The notes beneath the pieces were generated by a model, which was not told the DNA's origin, searched no databases, and worked only from the letters and a program-made list of their open reading frames with translations. Below are positions 1-8,553 of a DNA stretch of 64,000 nucleotides, piece by piece. Within the stretch, counting starts at the first letter, position 1. Every line of letters starts with the position of its first letter. A program made the position numbers and the translations under genes. Source of the DNA: Agrobacterium vitis (GTDB taxonomy: Bacteria; Pseudomonadota; Alphaproteobacteria; Rhizobiales; Rhizobiaceae); contig NZ_AP023272.1 of assembly GCF_013426735.1 (NCBI RefSeq), positions 3,702,501 through 3,766,500 of the forward strand, given 5' to 3'.

Positions 1-75
1 CTGCGCAAATGGCTCAGCCGGGATGACCGCAGTCGCTCCGGCAATCACATGGCGAGGCCGCAGCGGGATAGACAT
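1..75 (-). CDS. N-terminal fragment of an unidentified protein, cut by the window edge
   Basis: An open frame of 25 codons runs off the left edge on the minus strand. The first ATG is at 73-75, with AAGG-like purines just upstream on the coding strand. The visible start reads MSIPLRPRHVIAGATAV and then continues. It is too short to assign to a family, and it could be a chance frame. The 76-261 stretch between it and the GGDEF gene shows no other convincing frame. Confidence 0.3.
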   Translation of the reverse strand, partial: MSIPLRPRHVIAGATAVIPAEPFAQ

Positions 76-261
76 GTCCTTGCCTTTACCCGCGCGGCTT
101 TAACGCACCCATGCCCATAGCAGGAAGCTGGAAGGCAGGCCAGAGGATATATCCGGGGATAAGCGCGCGTCATTTACAATCGAACTGCCCTTTGTTTTCG
201 GGGTATTTTTCCGCCTCAGTAAACCCAGCTCCATTTTTCCTGGAAAGCTCGCGGACAACCT

Positions 262-1437
262 CTAGGCGCTGCCAGCTTCCACCGATGGGCCACTCTCCCA
301 GTTTACCACTGCCGTTTCTATCCGGTTCCGGCCGAGCCGTTTGGCATTGTAAAGCGCATTGTCCGCCAGGTTGAGGATCTCATCGAAGGTCAGGCCGGAT
401 GCTGTGCCATAGGCAATGCCGACACTGGTCGTTGCGACGAAACTGTCCCCATCCACCAAGACTTCGCGATCCTGAAGCTGGCGCCGGATCCGCTCTCCGA
501 TCCACTCTGCCCGTCCTGGCGCAGCATTTTCCAGCACAGCCGCAAACTCTTCGCCTCCCAGGCGGGTAACGCTGGAAAGACCAATGGCAGCTTTCAGTTC
601 CGCAGCAATATTACGGATCACCTCCTCGCCCACAGCATGGCCATAGCGGTCATTGATTGCTTTGAAACGGTCGATGTCAAAAACCAGCATCGCCATATCC
701 TCGTGGAAGGTTTTGGTACCATGTGCACTGAACAGCGCCCGGCGATTGCAAAGGCCTGTCAACGCATCGGTCATTGCCTCCAGCCGGTGCCGGGCAGTGA
801 TCCGGGCCTGATGCAGGGTCAGAGACAGGGCGCCGATACCACTCATGCCAGCAATGCAGACCGCCATATTTATATCTTCCGCCCATCCGCTCGGTGCCAC
901 CGCTAGCCGCCACTCGCCACGCTGGATCAAAGCCAGGGCGCAGGCGAGGAAAGACAGGCTGGTGGCTCCGTAAAGCACGGCCATGCCAGACAGCACACCG
1001 GGCGATTCCGCCCGTCCAAGCCAGTATTGATGGGCAATTGCCAACATCACGATGGCAGTGCCAGCGTTGAACAGGATAAAACCAATGCCGCCATATCCCG
1101 ATAGGAAGGCCGCACTCAGCACGATGACGGTAATGCAGGAGACACCGATCAGCATCTTGAAGGGTATAATCCCTGTGCGAAACTGCTTGGCGGCGGCATA
1201 TAGAATGAAGAAGCCGGTGATGATCGAGCACATGGCAAGCGCGCCAAGACCTCTGGAGGGGGTCGAGGTGAAGAGCCCGTAGGTCAGAATTCCGACCATG
1301 GTGAGAGCAAGTCCGATAACCCAACTGAGCAGGAAGGAGTTTTCACGCCGGGCCATCCATGTTCCCAGGAAGGTGAAAAGGAGACACAGTGTGGAAACGC
1401 CCAGGGCGAGAAGTAAAGAACTAAAATCCACCATCAT
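262..1437 (-). CDS. Membrane-bound GGDEF diguanylate cyclase
   Basis: The 391-residue protein probably makes the second messenger cyclic di-GMP from two GTP. Roughly the first 200 residues are hydrophobic and form about six membrane segments with no recognised sensor domain. A GGDEF domain follows from about residue 218 (DALTGLCNRRALF) with an intact active-site signature RLGGEEF near residue 295. The RxxD product-inhibition site expected five residues before GGEEF is not present, so feedback inhibition may be absent. No EAL domain follows. The next gene on the same strand is pyrC, about 200 bases upstream, and there is no sign of co-transcription. The family call is firm; the signal sensed is unknown. 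Confidence 0.9.
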   Translation of the reverse strand: MMVDFSSLLLALGVSTLCLLFTFLGTWMARRENSFLLSWVIGLALTMVGILTYGLFTSTPSRGLGALAMCSIITGFFILYAAAKQFRTGIIPFKMLIGVSCITVIVLSAAFLSGYGGIGFILFNAGTAIVMLAIAHQYWLGRAESPGVLSGMAVLYGATSLSFLACALALIQRGEWRLAVAPSGWAEDINMAVCIAGMSGIGALSLTLHQARITARHRLEAMTDALTGLCNRRALFSAHGTKTFHEDMAMLVFDIDRFKAINDRYGHAVGEEVIRNIAAELKAAIGLSSVTRLGGEEFAAVLENAAPGRAEWIGERIRRQLQDREVLVDGDSFVATTSVGIAYGTASGLTFDEILNLADNALYNAKRLGRNRIETAVVNWESGPSVEAGSA

Positions 1438-1647
1438 GTCTACCCTGAAACGCGTGAGTATGAGGGGATAAGGTGGAACCCGGCGCCCCCAAGAAAAAAT
1501 GAAATACCCCAGATCGCGTTTCTGCCCGGACCGAGTCCAGGAATAGGTTCTTATGCCAATATTCGCCTTAAAGAGCTTCGCGGAGGATAATTTTCAGTTT
1601 TTCTTACTCCATCATCACCGTCAACTTGATGGATGATCCGCATTGGG

Positions 1648-2700
1648 TCAAGCCTGTATTGCGGCCTCGACGTCCCAATGGATTGGAAACATCGGGTCGA
1701 AAACGGTGACCGGTCCCGCACCCGTTTCAATCTTTGCCGGAAAGGCGACCGGTGCGTCACGTCTGACCAGGGTTATCATCTCGTCGTTTGGTTGAAGCCC
1801 ATACCAGGCCGGACCGTTGAGCGAGGCAAAGGCTTCCAACCGGTCGAGGGCCTCGTCCTCTTCAAACACATGGGCAAGGCAGCTCATTGTGTTGATGGAT
1901 GTATAAATGCCAGCACAACCGCAACCGCATTCCTTCAAAGGATCGACATGCGGGGCTGAATCCGTGCCAAGGAAAAACCGGCTGTCACCTGAGGTCGCAG
2001 CGCGGCGCAAGGCAAGGCGATGGCTTTCGCGCTTGGCAACCGGCAGGCAATAATAATGCGGCCTGATGCCACCAACCAGAATGGCATTGCGGTTGATGAT
2101 CAGATGATGGGTGGTGATGGAGCCTGCCAGATTGCTATCGGCACTGAGGATATAATCGATCCCGTTGGATGTGGTGACATGTTCCATCGTCACCTTCAAC
2201 TCTGGCAGACGGCGGCGCAGTGGATCGAGCACCGTGTCGATGAACACCGCCTCACGGTCGAAAATATCCACCTCCGGCGTCGTGACTTCACCATGGACAC
2301 AGAGCGGCAATCCGATTTTCGCCATCCGCTCCAGCACCGGCATCGCCTTGTCGAGATCGCGCACCCCGCCATGGGAATTGGTGGTGGCACCAGCCGGATA
2401 GAGCTTCACCGCGGTGATCAGTCCGGTTGTCTTGCCCTCCTCAACATCATCAGGGCTGGTCTGCTCCGTCAGGTAAAGGGTCATCAGTGGCTCGAAGCGA
2501 TCGCCCTTCGGCACGGCAGCCAGAATGCGCTGCCGATAGGCCTCTGCATCCGCTGTCGTCACCACCGGCGGCACCAGGTTCGGCATGATGATGGCGCGGG
2601 CGAAGTGCCGGCTGGTATCGCCGATCACACCTTCCAGCATGGCGCCGTCGCGGAGATGTAGATGCCAGTCATCGGGGCGGCGAATGGTAAGCGAGCGCAT
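1648..2700 (-). CDS. pyrC: Dihydroorotase, class II
   Basis: PyrC catalyses the reversible cyclisation of N-carbamoyl-L-aspartate to dihydroorotate, the third step of de novo pyrimidine synthesis, in the cytoplasm. The length of 350 residues matches the class II (E. coli type) enzyme. The metal-binding HLH pair is at residues 13-15 and the lysine that becomes carboxylated is K99 in TAVKLYPAG. Further family motifs are [10 protein letters not shown] and, later, FLGTDSAPH. The ATG at 2700 is chosen because GGAG lies eight bases upstream on the coding strand. It is a stand-alone housekeeping gene between two signalling genes. Confidence 0.96.
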   Translation of the reverse strand: MRSLTIRRPDDWHLHLRDGAMLEGVIGDTSRHFARAIIMPNLVPPVVTTADAEAYRQRILAAVPKGDRFEPLMTLYLTEQTSPDDVEEGKTTGLITAVKLYPAGATTNSHGGVRDLDKAMPVLERMAKIGLPLCVHGEVTTPEVDIFDREAVFIDTVLDPLRRRLPELKVTMEHVTTSNGIDYILSADSNLAGSITTHHLIINRNAILVGGIRPHYYCLPVAKRESHRLALRRAATSGDSRFFLGTDSAPHVDPLKECGCGCAGIYTSINTMSCLAHVFEEDEALDRLEAFASLNGPAWYGLQPNDEMITLVRRDAPVAFPAKIETGAGPVTVFDPMFPIHWDVEAAIQA

Positions 2701-2808
2701 GGCGGATCTCCGGCGAGTATCAGGCTTGGCGGCGCTGCAAACTGCTTGCGCCCTATATCCATGCTGGAAATACCATGTTCAGCGTTGGAGGCAAGCGCGG
2801 CAATGCCG

Positions 2809-3897
2809 TCAGGCGATTTTGTCCAACGGCAGGGCAGCGGCCTTTCGGGCTGCTTCCTCGGCCTGTTCACGCCGGTCGGCCTCAATAATCTCATGGATTG
2901 CCGGTAGCGCCCGTTCAAATGCGGCAACGCAAGCCGGGTCGAACTGACTTCCAGCCCGCGCCAACACATGCTCCACAGTCCGCTCATAGGACCAGGCAGG
3001 CTTATAGGGGCGCTCAGTGGTCAGGGCGTCGAAATTATCGGCAATACAAACGATCCGGCCGGACAGGGGAATGGCATCGCCTGCCAGGCGGTTGGGATAG
3101 CCTTGCCCATCCCAGCGCTCATGGTGGCTGGCGGCAATTTCAGCGGCAAGCTGAAGCAGCGAGGAATGAGACTGGGCGAGAATGTCACTGCCAATCTGGG
3201 CATGAGACTGCATCTGGCGATATTCGGATTCGGTCAGTCTGCCCTGCTTGAGCAAGACCGTGTCGGGCATGGCGACCTTGCCGATGTCATGCATCGGCGC
3301 TGCCAGCTTCAGATCGGTGCAGAACTGCTCCGGCAATCCCATTTCACGGGCGATGGCCTGCGCATAGGCGGCGACCCGCAGCGTGTGACGGGATGTATCG
3401 GGGTCCTTGTAGCCGGCTGCCAGCGTCAGGCGTTCAATGATTTCCTGTTCGCGCTGCCGCAACTCGCCCACGGCCCTGTCCACTTCGCGTCGCAGCCATT
3501 CGGCCTGGTCCGCCAGCTGACGACGGGCAATCGACAGGCTGACGATATTGTGGATGCGGGCCTGGAATTCGATCGGGTTAACCGGCTTGGTCAGGAAGTC
3601 GATAGCCCCGGCATTCAACGCCGCCATCCGCGTTGTCATATCCTTGTCGGCGGTGATGAACACCACCGGCACCTGGGCATATTTCTCGAACCTTACGATC
3701 TCCGTGTAAAGCTCGACGCCGTTATATACCGGCATCTGGTAATCGATGATGGCAACATCGAAATCCAGCTCCGGCAGCGCGGAGAGCACCTCCTCCGGGG
3801 TTGAAAAGGCCACGGGCTCGCAATGGTCGATTTTCTTGACCAGGCGGGCCAGCAGTTTCAAATTGGTATTGTTATCATCAACCAGCAATATGCGCAT
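2809..3897 (-). CDS. Response regulator with HD-GYP cyclic di-GMP phosphodiesterase domain
   Basis: This RpfG-like protein of 362 residues has an N-terminal receiver domain with the phospho-acceptor D52 (IIDYQMPVYNG). A short helical linker leads to an HD-GYP domain. The HD pair is in MHDIGKVAMPD near residue 205, and HHERWDGQGYP carries the GYP signature. HD-GYP proteins hydrolyse cyclic di-GMP, here presumably under phosphorelay control. GGAGG stands ten bases before the ATG. It is 108 bases downstream of the hybrid kinase gene on the same strand and is the likely output of that kinase. It may be counteracted by the GGDEF protein at 262-1437, but that is inference. Confidence 0.93.
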   Translation of the reverse strand: MRILLVDDNNTNLKLLARLVKKIDHCEPVAFSTPEEVLSALPELDFDVAIIDYQMPVYNGVELYTEIVRFEKYAQVPVVFITADKDMTTRMAALNAGAIDFLTKPVNPIEFQARIHNIVSLSIARRQLADQAEWLRREVDRAVGELRQREQEIIERLTLAAGYKDPDTSRHTLRVAAYAQAIAREMGLPEQFCTDLKLAAPMHDIGKVAMPDTVLLKQGRLTESEYRQMQSHAQIGSDILAQSHSSLLQLAAEIAASHHERWDGQGYPNRLAGDAIPLSGRIVCIADNFDALTTERPYKPAWSYERTVEHVLARAGSQFDPACVAAFERALPAIHEIIEADRREQAEEAARKAAALPLDKIA

Positions 3898-4005
3898 TAT
3901 AGCCTCCGCGACCGTCAGGCCACCTGTTTCAATTGTCTGCGGGGTTCAATGCGCCCCGTAGGTTTCCCCAAGCGCTCCCTCAGGGGTTGGAATGGTTCCG
4001 CCGTT

Positions 4006-6261
4006 TCAGGCTCCTACCAGTTTGAGCTTCATCAAATCCACCTCCTGCGTCAACCTGTGGACAGCATCCGGCGTTGGCTGCTGCACTCTTAACGCATGGG
4101 CAAAGCCTGCAATATCGTTCAAACCAACATTGACGGCAGCCCCCTTGATCGTGTGGAGCACGCGATCGATTTCGCGGGGATTGCGCTGCGCCATGGCCTT
4201 GTGCAATTCGCCAAGCAGCTGGGCGGCATCGTCAAAGAACGATTCAATCAGTTCCTGGTAGATCTCTTCGCCCAGAGCCTCGACCAGTTCCTCATGGCGG
4301 GCTTCATCCAGTCCGTTAATCTCGTCAAGATGCTGTTGCAGCGTCAGTGGGCTATGGTCCAACACACTGTCTTGCTGAGGCTTGGTCTCAACCGGCTCCT
4401 CACCCGAGGCCTGTTCGCGGTCCACCGGTGCAAAACTGAGAATGAGGTCGCGCAGACGGTTCATGGTCACGGGTTTGGATTCAAATCCCACCATGCCGGC
4501 AGCGCGGCACCGACGGCGATCGTCGTCAGAAGCATTTGCGGTCATGGCAACAATCGGCGTCAAGGCGGAAGCCCCGCCGCGCTCGATGATATGACGGGTT
4601 GCCTCGATACCGTCCATGACCGGCATTTGCATATCCATCAGGATCATGTCGAAGACTTCCCGCTCGGTGCGAGCCACCGCCTGGGCACCATCGCCAGCCA
4701 CAACCACATCCTGGCCGAGTTTCGACAGGAAACGGCTGGCAACCTGCTGGTTGACCCGGTTATCCTCCACCAGAAGGATCTTCAGACGGGGCAAATCAGC
4801 GCTGCTGTGGCGGGCATTCTGGCGGACATCGTCCTTTCCGGCTGCCATGACCGGCAGTTCAAACCAGAAGATGCTGCCAACCCCCACCGTGCTGCTCATG
4901 CCCAGTTCGCCGCCAAGCTTCTCGACAATCTGCTTGCAGATTGTCAGTCCAAGCCCGGTGCCGCCATATTTGCGGCTGATGCTGGCATCGACCTGCGAAA
5001 ATGGCTTGAACAATTTGGCAAGCCCGGTCTCATCGATGCCAATGCCGGTATCTTCCACCTCGAAGCGCAACATCAAGGCGCTGCCGCGATAGAATTCGCG
5101 CAGCCGCAGTGTCACCACGCCGTTCTGGGTGAATTTGATGGCATTGCTGAGCAGATTGAGCAGAACCTGGCGCAGGCGGGTGGGATCGGTACGCACGTAG
5201 AGTGCATCGAGAGACACCGGTATATCCAGCACCAGCTGGTTATCCTGATCGTCGGAGCGGCCCTGCATGATGCTGATGGTATTTTCAGCCAGGCTGGAAA
5301 TATCGACGGCGCGTTCTTCCAGCTCCAGCTTGCCATGCTCGATCTTCGAGTAATCCAGGATCTCGTTGATCACTTCCAGCAGCGCTTCGCCGGATGAGCG
5401 GATGGTCTTGACGCTTTGCAGGGCATCGGACGGCAGCTGCGAATATTCCAGCAATTCGGCCATGCCCAGGATGGCGTTGAGCGGTGTACGAATTTCGTGG
5501 CCCATGGTGGCCATGAACTGGGATTTGGCCCGATTGCCGGAATCGGCGGCCTCGTAAGCATCCGATAGTTCCCTGGTCATGGTTTCCAGGCGGCGGCTGG
5601 TCTCGCGGACCGACTTGAGCTGGCGGTGCAACGTGACGACGAGAAAGATCACAGATGCCATCAACAGACCGAGCATAATGGCCGAGGTCTTTTCCATCTC
5701 GAACATGGCGCTGCGGATGGTGGAGCGTTGGTTGCCAACGTAGGAATTGGTGTAGATCAACAGGTCGTTGGTTTGCACGCACAGGACATCCAGGTCCTGC
5801 TTCACCTCTTCAATCTGTTGAGTGTCCGGTACGACGCCGGTTTGAAATCCATCCAAAACCGGTTGTATTTTCCGGATGATGTCGCCGATGCTTTGCAAAT
5901 GGCCTGATATCGTCGTGTCACTGTTGAAATAGCTACCGAATTTGGAATCATTGACCAGGTTGATCCGGGACAGGAGGATATCGTAGCGCATAGAGACTTG
6001 CGCGATTGCCTTGTCGTCGCTGGCACCCTGGTTGCTGGCTTCCACCAGGACATAATCGAGGGCGCGCGCTTCCCGGTCCAATTGGTAGATCGACCAGACT
6101 GCGTTTTCCCGGATATCGTCAAACAGCAGGCGATAGCGGTCCGATACGTCCTTGAACAGCAGAAGAAATGTCAGCAGCAAGACACCCGACAGGATCAACA
6201 GGATCAAGGTCGTCTTTGGCTGCGTTTGACGTTTTTGCGCCGTGGCGGGAGCGAGCAGCAT
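4006..6261 (-). CDS. Hybrid sensor histidine kinase with receiver and Hpt domains
   Basis: This is a 751-residue membrane kinase. Two membrane segments (about residues 20-40 and 190-212) bracket a periplasmic helical region. They are followed by a coiled linker, a HisKA domain with the phosphorylated histidine in GHEIRTPLNAILG near residue 255, an HATPase domain (DTGIGI, GGTGLGL), a receiver domain (DMQMPVMDG) and a C-terminal Hpt domain (HTIKGAAVNVGL). It therefore holds a complete phosphorelay in one chain. The ATG at 6261 overlaps the stop of the upstream gene (TGATG), so translation is probably coupled. The Hpt likely passes phosphate to one or both receivers encoded around it. Confidence 0.95.
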   Translation of the reverse strand: MLLAPATAQKRQTQPKTTLILLILSGVLLLTFLLLFKDVSDRYRLLFDDIRENAVWSIYQLDREARALDYVLVEASNQGASDDKAIAQVSMRYDILLSRINLVNDSKFGSYFNSDTTISGHLQSIGDIIRKIQPVLDGFQTGVVPDTQQIEEVKQDLDVLCVQTNDLLIYTNSYVGNQRSTIRSAMFEMEKTSAIMLGLLMASVIFLVVTLHRQLKSVRETSRRLETMTRELSDAYEAADSGNRAKSQFMATMGHEIRTPLNAILGMAELLEYSQLPSDALQSVKTIRSSGEALLEVINEILDYSKIEHGKLELEERAVDISSLAENTISIMQGRSDDQDNQLVLDIPVSLDALYVRTDPTRLRQVLLNLLSNAIKFTQNGVVTLRLREFYRGSALMLRFEVEDTGIGIDETGLAKLFKPFSQVDASISRKYGGTGLGLTICKQIVEKLGGELGMSSTVGVGSIFWFELPVMAAGKDDVRQNARHSSADLPRLKILLVEDNRVNQQVASRFLSKLGQDVVVAGDGAQAVARTEREVFDMILMDMQMPVMDGIEATRHIIERGGASALTPIVAMTANASDDDRRRCRAAGMVGFESKPVTMNRLRDLILSFAPVDREQASGEEPVETKPQQDSVLDHSPLTLQQHLDEINGLDEARHEELVEALGEEIYQELIESFFDDAAQLLGELHKAMAQRNPREIDRVLHTIKGAAVNVGLNDIAGFAHALRVQQPTPDAVHRLTQEVDLMKLKLVGA

Positions 6262-6755
6262 CACCGAACCTCGAGCGATTTAATCTGCCAAACGGAGCGC
6301 GCGAAATAGGTTTCCGTATAGAGACTGCTGTCCTCGTCGAAGGGGTAAATCACCATCATCGGGCCCTTGTCGCGCACCGGCATGGTTTCACCGTCCATGC
6401 GTGTGGCAAGGATAATGTTGAGCCCGGTTACATCCTCTGGCGGAATGACTGCCGAATAGTCATTGAGCGCCCGTACCGTGACAGCTCCCCGCCCGGCACC
6501 GGCGGCATCCAGAACAGCACGCAGCAAGGGGCCGGAATAGGTGGCCGGCTTTTTCGTCCATGGGGTCTCAAGCGTCACGGTCCGTCCTGGCAAGGCGTCC
6601 AGCATGGCGAGATCGAAAATGGCCTTGTCGCCGCTGTTGGAGTGGGAAAGCTTGCCTTCGACAGTCAGGATGACGGCACCCTTGGGCTTGTCGAGCGCCT
6701 CGGCGCGCGGTGCCAAGGCAAAAAGTAGGGCGATGGCGAGGACATATCCTTTCAT
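6261..6755 (-). CDS. Exported molybdopterin-binding-fold (SUOX-like) domain protein without cysteine
   Basis: The 164-residue protein starts with a signal peptide (MKGYVLAIALLFALAPRAEA). The rest resembles the small 'oxidoreductase molybdopterin binding' family: GPLLRAVLDAAGA, then NDYSAVIPPEDV, then TRMDGETMPVRDKGPMMVIYP. There is no cysteine anywhere, so the residue that ligates molybdenum in true sulfite-oxidase-type enzymes is missing. The gene overlaps the receiver gene before it (ATGA) and the hybrid kinase after it (TGATG), so all three are one translationally coupled unit. I infer a periplasmic ligand-binding or sensor partner for the kinase, not an enzyme. Confidence 0.8.
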   Translation of the reverse strand: MKGYVLAIALLFALAPRAEALDKPKGAVILTVEGKLSHSNSGDKAIFDLAMLDALPGRTVTLETPWTKKPATYSGPLLRAVLDAAGAGRGAVTVRALNDYSAVIPPEDVTGLNIILATRMDGETMPVRDKGPMMVIYPFDEDSSLYTETYFARSVWQIKSLEVR

Positions 6756-7153
6756 CGGACAACAGCGCCCCGCGCTTCACCCGCAACGCTGCCGCCACGG
6801 TAATTGGCGATCAACTGGCGGAAGGCCAGGGCTTCAACCGGCTTGGTCAAAAAGTCGGTAATGCCGACCTGACGGGCGGCCTGGCGCAGTCCCGGTTCAT
6901 TGTCGGCGGTGACCATAATGATCGGCACCTGGTCATAACGGCCGAGCTGGCGGAGCGTGGTGACAAATTGCAAACCGCTCATACCCGGTAGGATCTGATC
7001 GACGATCAACAGATCGAATAGCGTTTGGTGACACAGAACCAGCGCCTCATTGGCATCGGCCTGCACGATGATTTCATCATCGGCGACCTTGCGTGCCAGA
7101 TGTTTCAGGATCATCGCGTTGGTGGCATTGTCTTCAACGATCAGAATGCTCAT
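6752..7153 (-). CDS. Single-domain response regulator
   Basis: The protein of about 133 residues is a lone receiver domain. Acidic residues are in LIVEDN, the phospho-acceptor is D52 in LIVDQILPGMSG, and the conserved lysine is in DFLTKPVEAL. There is no output domain. The internal ATG at 7153 is preferred to an earlier in-frame start at 7204 because GGAGG lies just before it and the receiver fold begins there. It is first in an operon with the periplasmic protein and the hybrid kinase, so it probably shuttles or buffers phosphate, or acts by protein contact. Confidence 0.9.
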   Translation of the reverse strand: MSILIVEDNATNAMILKHLARKVADDEIIVQADANEALVLCHQTLFDLLIVDQILPGMSGLQFVTTLRQLGRYDQVPIIMVTADNEPGLRQAARQVGITDFLTKPVEALAFRQLIANYRGGSVAGEARGAVVR

Positions 7154-7477
7154 GGTTTCCTCCGTTGAGGGTTTTCGCTGGGACAGCAGACCTGATGACA
7201 ACACATCCGCAACGGTCGGGCGGACTGTCGCATTCGGGCAGCATCATGTCAGGATTGCAGTTTCCATGCTGGACCTTGCGGGGAGCAGTCTGCATCATGC
7301 AGAACCAAGTCAGCGCTCCAAGTCTCAGCGATTACCCTTGCTTGTAGCAGGGGCACACTGAAATTGACTAAAGCAATAAGCTAAAATTTTAGTTTTTCTT
7401 GTTTTAGGGCAATTGGCGAGATCGATGAGGGACCATCGCCTTGAATTTCGACCTAAACTATTGGAAAAAATAACAAT
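7154..7477. other. Intergenic region upstream of the signalling operon
   Basis: This stretch of 324 bases holds no credible gene. It should contain the promoter of the receiver/kinase operon and the 3' end of the Crp/Fnr gene. A perfect 12-base AT palindrome (CTAAAATTTTAG, about 7381-7392) is followed by a T-rich run on the plus strand. It could be a weak terminator or a protein site; nothing further can be supported. Confidence 0.4.
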
Positions 7478-8218
7478 TCATGCAAAATCGAATTGCGATA
7501 GGCGCCGCAATAACTCATGGGGTTGACGGATGACAATCGCATTACGGTTGCGTTCGATCACCCCATCCTGCACCAGACGCGACATCTCGCGTGAGACGGT
7601 TTCGCGGCGTGCGCCAACATGTTCGGCTAAGGCCGCGTGAATGATCACCGGAGAGATCGTGCGCTGCTGAGGCTTGTCCTCAGAGGGTTTCGACAATCGT
7701 AGCAAGGTTGTGTAAAGGCGGTGCCGCACATCGAGATAGGAAAACTCGCATATTCTGGCATGCAGGACGTGCATGCGCTGGACCAATACGGACAGAAGGC
7801 TCAGACAGACGGTGTGTTTTTGAGCGATAATGTCATTGAAGACGTCCACTGGCATTCGAACCAGCGTCGCATCGGTGGTGGCCATCAGACAGAGATTATA
7901 GCCTTCAGCGCGTATCGCATCCATTTCTGCCATGGTGCCTCCGGGGCCGATCATATCCAGAAATAACTCCTTTCCGGCTGAAACACGCAACGTGGCACGC
8001 AGAGCGCCGGACAGGACGACGAGCACAATTTCGGGCCTGATGCCATAATCGAGGACAATCGTGCCACCCGAAACGCTCTCGACGGTGCAGAGCTGCGACC
8101 ACGCCCTATCTTCTTCCGGTGTCAGGCTGGTGAAAATATCCGCCTTGGCCAGAAACATGCCCGTATCTGTCATGTCTGTATCTGCCATGCCAGTATCAGC
8201 AGTGTCTTGCGATGTCAT
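7478..8218 (-). CDS. Crp/Fnr family transcriptional regulator
   Basis: The protein of about 246 residues has a cyclic-nucleotide-binding-type beta barrel (PGGTMAEMDAIR region) and a C-terminal winged helix (LAEHVGARRETVSREMSRL). The Fnr cysteine cluster is absent from the N-terminus, so it does not look like an oxygen-sensing iron-sulfur Fnr. The ATG at 8218 is preferred over an upstream in-frame ATG at 8278 because AAGGGG precedes it. The N-terminus carries a short repeated stretch (DTGMADTDMTDTGM) before the barrel begins. Targets and effector are unknown. Confidence 0.88.
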   Translation of the reverse strand: MTSQDTADTGMADTDMTDTGMFLAKADIFTSLTPEEDRAWSQLCTVESVSGGTIVLDYGIRPEIVLVVLSGALRATLRVSAGKELFLDMIGPGGTMAEMDAIRAEGYNLCLMATTDATLVRMPVDVFNDIIAQKHTVCLSLLSVLVQRMHVLHARICEFSYLDVRHRLYTTLLRLSKPSEDKPQQRTISPVIIHAALAEHVGARRETVSREMSRLVQDGVIERNRNAIVIRQPHELLRRLSQFDFA

Positions 8219-8553
8219 TGCGTCCCCTTGCCGAAAGCACCATGCGCTTTGCCAATCGTCCGAAATTCGCTTTGCCACGGTGTGGCATCGTGTCCAAAAC
8301 CGGTTGCTGCTGCTCTGCCGAAAACCCTAGATTTAAAAAGCTTGCCTTAGGAAAATTGCAACCCGGCTTTCCTGAAAAGACACACGAAAACAAAAGAAAT
8401 GGCACGATAGCCAGTTCCGTATGAAGCTGACAGACTGTATTACGGTGTATTCAATGCAGTTGACAACCTTAAGAATAGATGGGTTTGTGATGCTCCCTCA
8501 CGTTTTAAGATTCCCGATGTCGGGAGGCCCCCAGCCGGGCGCCATCACAGCTC
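8219..8553. other. Intergenic region between regulator and proline racemase family gene
   Basis: These 335 bases are comparatively AT-rich and contain no supported gene. It is the promoter side of the Crp/Fnr gene (minus strand) and the 3' side of the proline racemase family gene. A short hairpin (CCCGATGTCGGG near 8513) is visible, without a T-run. Confidence 0.4.

Noticed and set aside
4096..5397. 433-codon open frame on the plus strand
   Set aside because: It lies wholly opposite the hybrid kinase gene, has no family features and is a by-product of GC-rich codon use on the other strand.
7478..8218. Crp/Fnr protein as a classical oxygen-sensing FnrN/FixK
   Set aside because: The N-terminal cysteine cluster of Fnr is absent and no fix or denitrification genes are nearby, so only the family is called.
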